Below are positions 56,224 to 64,000 of a stretch of 64,000 bases of DNA, piece by piece; the first letter of the stretch is position 1, and the number at the start of each line of letters is the position of its first letter. The DNA is from Arthrobotrys musiformis (taxonomy: Eukaryota > Ascomycota > Orbiliomycetes > Orbiliales > Orbiliaceae), in contig JAVHJL010000002.1 of assembly GCA_036971715.1 (NCBI GenBank), positions 4,186,501 through 4,250,500 of the forward strand, in the 5' to 3' direction. The notes beneath the pieces are model-generated. The model was not told the DNA's origin. It saw only the letters and a list, made by a program, of their open reading frames with translations, and searched no databases. The position numbers and the translations under genes were made by a program.

Positions 56224-57081
56224 CTAGTCATCGTCGTCATGCTTCTTACCTTTCTTCGATCTCCTCTCTTTGAGATCTTTCAGATTGGCTCTAGCATCTT
56301 TGACACCCTGACGGACTCCACCCTTCTTTCCGATGTTGAACCCCCACCCCCTCAGCTTCTGCACGATCTTCGGAGTAACGGCGGCCGCCAACGGTACTCT
56401 GAAAAATATCAAGCTCTTATGCACCGCATACGCTAATATCAGCACCGTCCACACGCTGGCCTCCCCGCCATTACCCTTCACGTTGCCCTGTACCACCACC
56501 CCTTCACCATGAGCCAAGGCGTCGATATCACCACCAATTCCAACCGCCACCCTCTCAGCTTCGGCTTTAGCCTCCTTTGTAGCCGCCGGCCTGAACTGTC
56601 GTACCGCCTCGGGCATCACATTCCAGAATCCGTTGACGATGATATGTTCGTAATGTGCGATTTTTTCAGTCCCGACCATTTTCACGAATAGGAAGCAGAA
56701 CGGGAAGTCCAGGACGGATAGGAGGAAGTACACGCCCACGGCGGACATGCCGTATTCTTTGAACAAAGCGCGCATACGCTCCCCGACTGTTTGGCTGTGG
56801 CCATTGCCGTTCGCTGTTGTGGAGAACGAGGATGAGAAGTATCGGCTGGTTAGGGGGCGGCGAGGGGTGATTGTGGAGAATTGTCGGGTTGAGGCCGGTT
56901 TGGACTTTCGTAATGTGGAGAGGATGGAGGAGAATGGGGAGGCGGGTTTGGGGGATGGGTTTGAGTGGGTGAAGTATCGTGGGTTGAGGAAGTTTGTGCG
57001 GCGGGCGGCCGGAGAGGTGAAGAATGTTGGTGGGATGAGTGCTCGTTTGAGGGCCGCTGTTGCGGCGGGTCTTGCGGCCAT
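56224..57081 (-). CDS. NAT2: DUF1279 mitochondrial protein, Nat2/FAM210-like (285 aa)
   Basis: A single-exon minus-strand gene starting at the ATG at 57081. The first 90 or so residues are rich in Arg, Ser, Thr and Phe with almost no acidic residues, typical of a mitochondrial presequence. The DUF1279 region begins at MRALFKEYGMSAVGVYFLLS, includes the helix LDFPFCFLFVKMVG, and resumes in the segment VHKSLIFFRVPLAAAVTPKI; helical membrane anchoring is expected. A Gly-rich insertion of about 30 residues sits between them. The C-terminus is charged (KDLKERRSKKGKKHDDDD). Yeast Nat2 was named as an N-terminal acetyltransferase, but the animal relatives FAM210A/B are inner-membrane proteins affecting mitochondrial translation. 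The acetyltransferase label is therefore doubtful. Confidence 0.88.
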   Translation of the reverse strand: MAARPAATAALKRALIPPTFFTSPAARRTNFLNPRYFTHSNPSPKPASPFSSILSTLRKSKPASTRQFSTITPRRPLTSRYFSSSFSTTANGNGHSQTVGERMRALFKEYGMSAVGVYFLLSVLDFPFCFLFVKMVGTEKIAHYEHIIVNGFWNVMPEAVRQFRPAATKEAKAEAERVAVGIGGDIDALAHGEGVVVQGNVKGNGGEASVWTVLILAYAVHKSLIFFRVPLAAAVTPKIVQKLRGWGFNIGKKGGVRQGVKDARANLKDLKERRSKKGKKHDDDD

Positions 57082-60000
57082 GATGGATTGATGTGTGAGG
57101 TTTGCGATGCGATCGAGGAGGGACTATATACAATGGGCTGAGGAGGTCATAATATTAAAGACTGCATCGTCGATGGAGTGGGATGAGGCCGGATGAGGTG
57201 GTGGCGTGAGGCTCGTGAGTGGTTGTTGAGAGGTTGAGGACCGACTACTGTGGTTTCGGAACCGGATTTAACGGTGACGCTGCTGAGATTAACCCCGAGC
57301 AGCCGAACGGGCCGAAGATATGGTCACGTGATTATAGATGGACGTCACCGGCCTCGAGGCTGGTCCGAGCTTGACCGTGACGTGACCACGCCGCGCATCT
57401 GGGTACGTCTGCGAATACCTAACCCGAAACATCATAACTTCTATCACAAAAACCTCTCGTTGTATTAATAGAACTCTCACAATGTCGCAAGATCAATTGC
57501 TATTATTACCATCATCAATTGCCTCAATCAGTCCGCGTGATGCAGCCGTCTATCGAGCACGTATGCAATTGTCGATATCAAAAGTCACATTCAGTCCAAA
57601 GTCCCCGGAACCGCGATCATTACATAAAGCCGCCCTGCCACTCGCTGACAATCTGACAGTGACAAACAATGACTTCTGCTATATATACTCCAATTGAAAC
57701 AAAAGAATCCCGAAAGGCAAAGCCGAGCTATTCCGATATAAGAAACAATCGAGGCTTAAAGGGTTGCAATTGAAGCCACCGAGGTATCAAATGCCGTCGT
57801 TTTGATGACTTAAGCTCGAGAACTAGTATCGGTACGTATCGATATATTTCTCGAAGAAATGTTTATATTTAAAGAACAAAAGACGAAACGACGTCACATC
57901 ATCTGACCCGTCTCTCAATCCAGCTTCTCGCATTGCATTGTCGACGATGCGCTAGGGATTCTATAGAGCTCTAGCTCTCCAACGGGCTCCGTCGAGCTAA
58001 AATATTAATAAGTACTGAAGAAGTATAGGTCTACTCCGTCAGAAAGTAGCTCTATATAGCTATATCCAAAACATCGGACCCACTATCCACCTACTGTGGG
58101 CCATCCACACAGAAAAGATCTAATTCCCAATACTAAATGTTAGTAATCCATCTTCATCTCCACACACCCAAACGGGGTGTGTTTAACGTTTATAGGACCG
58201 GGTAAATGGCCATTCGGCTGCAGATCTGAAAAAGAGAAGGGCGTGGCGCAAGCGAAAAACGAACAAACCGTCAGCACTAAGATACCGTTGATAGGTACCC
58301 GCACGAAAGAATTAAAGGCTTACTGAACAACTTTCAATCTCATCTCTGTTCCTTTTTCTCTTCTGCCCTCGGAGAAAGTCGGCTTTCAATTACTGCCCCT
58401 ACCCACCCTTGTTAGAGTTCCGACGTAGGAAAAAGGAGTCGGAACATACCCGTGTGAATTAGAGATCGAGGATTATGATGATTGAGTATTACGAAGAACT
58501 GACATGAACACAAGATATTTGAATTATTCTTCCTTTAGCAGAGAAAAAAAAAAAAAGAATCCTAGAAAAATACAGCGTGAAAAGGAAGGGAGTTGAAAAA
58601 CATGCTGACTGTCTAATCCCCCACGATCATGCCTGATATTTTATGCCCTCATATTCCTTTCGACGGTCCGCCTTACATTATATATCTGATCAAACTTCTC
58701 AAATCAATCAATGCATGAAACCTACAGCCATTTGGAGAGAGAAATGCAAGTAGCCGAACACGATTGTCATACATAGTCCTTGCTTCATTAAATCTTAAAC
58801 CATCGCACACACATACCGCGTGTCCCCGAGCCTCTCCCTCTTTCTCGCGTGCCATACGACAGCAGCGTGCGCAGCTACATGATTTTCAGGAGTGCACGAC
58901 AGGAATGACAAAAAACAAACAAAAAAAAGAGACGAAGGGAGTGGTGGGTTGAACACATGGACCACACGTTGCGTAATCCCGATGAACGTGTTTTTTGCTT
59001 TGTGATACCCTTTTTTCAATGCGAATGCTCATTTACATGACTTTGAACTGGCGGCCCCCCCACTTCGGGAGGCTCATTTTCGTACTTTTTTCAATTGATC
59101 TGATGTTACCTAACTCAGCATCCAATTGCGAGATAATTGACTACGCCTTCGAAGTCTTCACTTTCTTTCATCTTATTTCTTCGTTCCTTTTCGTACGGAC
59201 TGGAGGGAGTTCTTCGATAGATGGAGAGGATACATACCCCACCCGTACCCACACCACATCTCCAAGTATGTAAGATCTCGAAGAAAAAAGTGGATGCCCC
59301 TTCTCCACAGTTGTCTATAAGCGAGGACCCATCCCAATGGATGTCCGGTAGACGGAAACATCCATGAACGAAACAAAAAAAAAAAACGGTTGCGATTTTA
59401 GAAGCAAAAAGCTAGCAAGGGCTCTAGAAGGACGGTAAAAATCCCTTCCTTTTCCTAATCGGGATGGGGGTGGAAGATTCTTTTTTTAGGAGCTTTCAGG
59501 AGTTCGATGGGGACATGGGGAGCTCGACCCTGTTCTTTTCTGTAGATGTGGAGTCGGTATGTATGTGTGCAGAGAAAAGTGGGGACCTTGAAGGACTTTT
59601 GTCAGCAAGGGTTTGTAGACTTGAGTAATTTGTAGGTGTCGACGGTGATGTGCGATATATCTGTCTGCCTATATCTACGGTTACAAAAAGCGCAAAGAAG
59701 AAAAATGGAAAAAATGAGAGCAGTGAGGTTTAAAAATATGAACTCGTCCCGGGAATGAGATTTCAATGCCTCTCTTACAGACGGAAAGCTCCCCTCGGGA
59801 CCCGTCCCAAGTTTCATTTCGTCACCGGGGACGGGGGAGATATGATATTATTCTATCGGCAACAGTAGCCCATCTTTGCTTTCTCTCTTTGTAAACGAGC
59901 TCAAGTTTAAGCCCAGTCGGCCGCAGCAAAAGAATTGCAATCTTCTGGTCAGGGGGAGAAGTCGAGAGGAGAAAAACTCTAATATATTATCTTTGTACGA

Positions 60001-63000
60001 CCCAAGACCCAAGGCCAGTAAGATTCGCAAGTTTAGCCATATAACTACTTCCTCATATACATTTCCCCTAGTCCCCAGACGAATTTTTTCCCTCTTTTCG
60101 TTTCAAGGTCTAGGGTATACGTATATATATACACATAGACGAGGATAGGGAAAGAAAGGTAAATCTGTCGGTAAGTAGTGGCGATGATGAGATAAGATCC
60201 TTCAAAGCCGATACTGTGCCTAGCCGGAACATCGACATCCGCCGTTCTTGTTTTAAAAAAACAATATCTACGTACATTAGACGGCGGGATCTATTCCTTT
60301 GGCACACACACCCCGGCTTCTATCACTGCCCGCTGCAAGCAGCGGTGCACCGGCGCTTCGCTGGGTTCTTCTCTTTTTCACCCTCCTGTGCGATTAATTG
60401 GACGACTTGGAAACATGGTTATTGTTAGCGAAAGGACGTCACGCATCGCATGCACATAAGAATGTGTTCTTCCCCTAGGAACAACGTACTCCCGATAATA
60501 ATGTACTGAATCCATTCTGTGCGGCGGAGGTCAGCATTGATGCTGCTGGGGGGTACAAGAGTGTGTGTGGTGGAAAGGGGAACGAAAGACGGGTATATGC
60601 ATATTTCGGGGGCCTAGCGAATTGCGCAAGCCGGCCAGTGTGGTGGATGGGAAAAAGAAGAAAATAAAAATGACTAAAAAACGATCAAAGCTCAAGCAGG
60701 TCAGGAAAGGGCTTCGTGGGGCTCGACAGGCGTACGTACGTAGTGACCTTTTTTTAAACCCTTTTGTCGGTTTGATAGGTGGTTTGGTTGGATATAACTG
60801 GTGACGGATACGTTTCAGAGATATGCGAATCGCGATGTATCATGTTCTGTTTTTGAGGGAGTGTTTCCAACTTGCATGAGGGGATATAACCGTGATGTAT
60901 ATCGATATGATAATGTACAGATACTGACGAAGTTGAGATGTTGAATGTTGAATCCCAAAAAGGACAAAACATTCGGATGCGCCCGAACTGAACTTCGTCA
61001 AGCGCTTTTGAGAATAACCCTATCCAACATCCAACTGGGATCCGGATATGGAACAAATTCTAGCCTTCCACGGCGATGAAATTCAATTATAGTCCCCAAC
61101 GGCGGCGCAATGTTTTAGAGTTTTTGCGCATGTGGGTTGTGGCTATTTTTCCGATGCCAGATAGTTGTTCCTTGCTGAACTGTGCACCAGCAGCGAGCAG
61201 CTCAGCTTAGGACCCGATTATCCGTATACGAAGATACCGACTGAGAGACTACTATAGTAAGAAAGTCGCAGGTCGCAAAAGGAAGGGTTTTGGCAAGGGG
61301 GATATTTCTTACTCAGCCATTTTTTATCAAAAAATTGCGATCTTAATGTAGATTGGCTGTGGAGCCTTTTTGTTCCCCATAGCCTCGTTCTCGCCTCCCA
61401 ACTACCTAGCGTTCGGATGCACGCTTTTGATCCCGCCGATGTCTGTTTCTGCAGGAAGACATCAGAAAGTGGGTCCGGTCTTGACGGCGGTGAAATGGTG
61501 AACAAAAGGCGTCTTAGCCTTTTCTTGAGATTAGCTTGTTTTTCTTTCCCTCTGACATACATATTACATCCCGGGACTCCATGACGGATGAACCCTTGAG
61601 CTCGAGGGCATTAGGGACCCCGGAACGGGCGAAGTGTTTTAGATCTATTTGATTCCCACTTCTTTTTTGGCAACTGCTCTTGTTTTTTGTCGCTTAATAC
61701 AGAAGAATGCCGGGCCTGTGGTGGAGATATTTTATTTCAGATGCACAGTAATCCGCGCGGGAATATCAAAACCGTGATTGCGATTTTGGGGGGGGTTTTA
61801 AACAGGTTAGAATTTTTGGTGCTATCTCTGGAGCCAACGGTTTGTCTGGACCTGGGTCTGGGTTCACGCCCAGGGATTCCAGATCCCAAATTTGGCTCGC
61901 CGCGGTTGTAGAAAGTTGTTGTTCTAGGTCTGAAATTCAAATTCATTCGTGTGACGGTGGCTTTAGTTAGAGGTTTGTGTGGATACGTATCGATACTAAG
62001 GACAGATTATGTTACTTTGACTTTGAGGCTTTGAGGCTTTGAAAGATCGGTAGACCCAGAAGAGTAGCATCGCTTGGAGCAACGAGACTCCGGATCCACT
62101 GTCTATGTCATAATCATCAACCTAACTCTCAAGCAGTTAATAAGGGAATCGAAAAAAACGTAAGAAAGAAACAAAATGCAAATACCAAAAAGTAAAAAGA
62201 CCCGAAAGGAAAACAGAATTATGGAAACTCCCGTCCGATCTGATTACCATCTAGGCATCTCGAGTCAAGCCACCACTAAAAATCGCTTTGGTTCTGGTAA
62301 GAGGTCCCGACTGTCCGTATCGTATCAGCGGTCATGATAGTCTAATAATCCAACTCGAACTCGTTAAAACCCCAACCTGGCTGGCTACAGGATTTCGAGC
62401 CCACCACCAGTAGAAAAAGGGCATCGAATTGGGTTTATTTCATTAGAAAAGAAGAACATTACTAGTGTCAAAGGATCACTTCGCAGGAGTATCATCATTA
62501 ATTTTTTAATATATGTGTATTGAAATTTCTCAGGGAAGCGAAGAGGCTCTTAACGGACCTATGAGAGCGCCCCGATCCCCTTCACTCCCTTTGAGCCCCA
62601 TTAATTAACATGAAGGCAAAAGACATGCTCTTTCTGCAGCCAGTATGAAAATACGCAGTGTAACCAAGCTGAGAGTTGGGTTACCAGCTAGTAGCATCCT
62701 TCAGGTGTATGTGGGCGAAATTCGGCCATGTTGGAAAAAATCTGACGCTAAGGGAAACAGGCAAGGTTGCAATTGATGCTTTAGCAAAAGAGATGTTGGA
62801 AACGTGGGGTTGCAGGTTGCGGTTGGGAGTTTATGGCAACGTGACCCCGAGTATAGAAACACCCTCGGGGAGGGTTAGTATTGTATTTTTCTTATCTTCT
62901 TTGAATATTTGTTCAACAACATGTTCCCTTTCGAAGGATGATGGGGCGGGTGAGTATTCATTGTTTGCGCGAGGCATACCCCGTCAATGCGATTGTTTCT

Positions 63001-64000
63001 GTAAATACATTGATAACGACATTTTCGATATTATATTTTATACTATCGCACCCGCGGTAGGTGGACTATGTGATAGAAGAGACGAGGTCTTGCTTAGCTT
63101 GGTTATGTGTGCCTGGTGCTTGCTAGCCGACCAGGGGTCATGGATGGGGTCCTGGCTATGGGTGGGGACCTATTTGTAGACATTCTGTACAGCTGTCTGT
63201 ACGGGATTGACGTTGGAGTTTTCCCCATAAGACGACACAACAAGCTTACAAGAAAGAGCAGAAAAAGAAGAAAAGACAGGAAAAAAGAAAAAGAAAAAGG
63301 GCAAACCCGGGTAAAAGAAAAGAAAAGAAACGAAGGATGCTTTTTTTGGCGGTGGGCATGTGCCACTGCACCCTGCTTTTCCTCCTCTTCCTCTTTTTTC
63401 GTGAGCAGTAAGTTGAACTATTGCATAGGAAGAGATAAATCGTCCAGGGCACCTTGGCCTTGCAGCCCGCTTCGATGGATGCTTTTTTTTTTGCGGGTAG
63501 GTTTTGGACCCATACTCATACTTCCAGACATACATACATACGCAAGGTCGCATCTGGGCAAGCTGAGCTCCCCGGGGGGGCGGTAGTGGTGTTTGCATTG
63601 CAGAGGGGAGCGCCAGCCTTGCATTATACTATAACATTCTTTTTTTTTTGGGCTTCCTCAATGACATCCAGACAATGCTGCAGTACATCCACACGTTGGT
63701 TGCAGGTTTCCGGTACGCTACATTACATACAGAGTACATGAGTAAGATCTGGTCTGTACTGTTTCTGATCCGCATGAAAAATGTGACAAGGTTGTTGGAT
63801 GCCTCACTGATGCTATGTGGGATGGATCTGGATGGGCGTCCAATATATAATATAATAATGCACTGGAGGGACCTGAATCTTTTTTTTATATACTTCAGTA
63901 GTTTCCCCCGCCCGCCCCGGACGAGATGAATCAATGTTTCTCGAGGTTGAATATTTTAATTTAATTCCCTTTAGTTCCCGCTTTCTCTTTCTCTTTCAAT
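57082..64000. other. about 6.9 kb with no convincing gene
   Basis: Apart from a doubtful short frame at 57482, nothing in six frames looks like a protein domain. The sequence is rich in A- and T-runs (58543, 59379, 61790 as G-run, 63649), alternating purine/pyrimidine tracts, and a CATA microsatellite (about 63526-63540). It could be an extended regulatory region and long 5' leader of a gene beyond the right edge, as often seen before fungal developmental regulators, or simply repeat-decayed spacer. Confidence 0.35.
57482..57697 (+). CDS. hypothetical short frame (71 aa), doubtful
   Basis: An ATG in a fair context (CACAATGTC) opens 71 codons, beginning MSQDQLLLLPSSIASISPRD. It lies divergently 400 nt from the Nat2-like gene. 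It has no signal peptide or recognisable domain. It may be the first exon of a multi-exon gene or a chance frame. Confidence 0.18.
   Translation: MSQDQLLLLPSSIASISPRDAAVYRARMQLSISKVTFSPKSPEPRSLHKAALPLADNLTVTNNDFCYIYSN

Noticed and set aside
62676..63179. 167-codon frame on the + strand
   Set aside because: Has no ATG at its left limit; no recognisable family and mixed composition.
1..64000. CRISPR arrays, phage genes, plasmid functions, telomere repeats
   Set aside because: The DNA is eukaryotic chromosome; no regularly spaced repeats, no TTAGGG arrays and no such genes were seen.

Overview
The window is chromosomal DNA of a filamentous ascomycete (Pezizomycotina). The genes are single units separated by wide spacers. 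Most carry short GT-AG introns of about 55-95 nt, and the gene set is typical of these fungi: a UstYa-type protein, a fungal branched-chain aminotransferase, a TmpL/TmpA-type membrane flavoprotein, DUF7514- and DUF7029-like proteins, and a yeast Nat2-like protein. Base composition is intermediate. The many secreted cysteine-rich and Thr-rich proteins and the low gene density would fit an orbiliomycete or a related early-diverging lineage, but that placement is a guess. I rebuilt exon structures by hand from splice sites, reading frame and recalled family sequence patterns.

Left part (1-24 kb): a small 8-Cys protein; a secreted Cys-rich surface protein with a 'GGCCP' module; a DMT/EamA transporter; an OTU-family deubiquitinase (OTU2/OTUD6B type); a GC-rich, highly charged coiled-coil protein of unknown function behind a 1.1 kb purine-skewed block; a mitochondrial branched-chain amino acid aminotransferase; a three-exon TRAPPC2L/Tca17 gene with no long open frame; a UstYa/DUF3328 protein; a DHA1-type MFS transporter; and a GFA-fold zinc protein.

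Middle part (24-36 kb): a secreted Thr-rich repeat protein, a repeat-like patch with a perfect 19-bp inverted repeat, a gene-poor stretch of about 4.4 kb, a MAPEG-family membrane protein, and a large Pro-rich DUF7514-type protein.

Right part (36.8-64 kb): four consecutive genes on the + strand within 8.4 kb, three of them clearly secreted. They are a DUF7029-like protein, a matrixin metalloprotease with a Q/N/Y-rich tail, a Kex2-processed 8-Cys small secreted protein, and a surface protein with about five CCP modules. A TmpL/TmpA-like membrane flavoreductase converges on them and keeps only the end of an adenylation domain. A 6.7 kb gene-poor gap follows, then a second Thr-rich repeat protein, a Nat2-like DUF1279 mitochondrial protein, and about 6.9 kb without a convincing gene.

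There is no sign of operons, CRISPR, phage or plasmid functions, and I could support no tRNA or rRNA gene. The strongest leads are the 36.8-45.2 kb surface/secretome group, the TmpL-to-TmpA intermediate, the matrixin with a prion-like tail and no signal peptide, the two Thr-rich proteins, and a 12-bp sequence containing a palindrome that occurs four times in spacer DNA.
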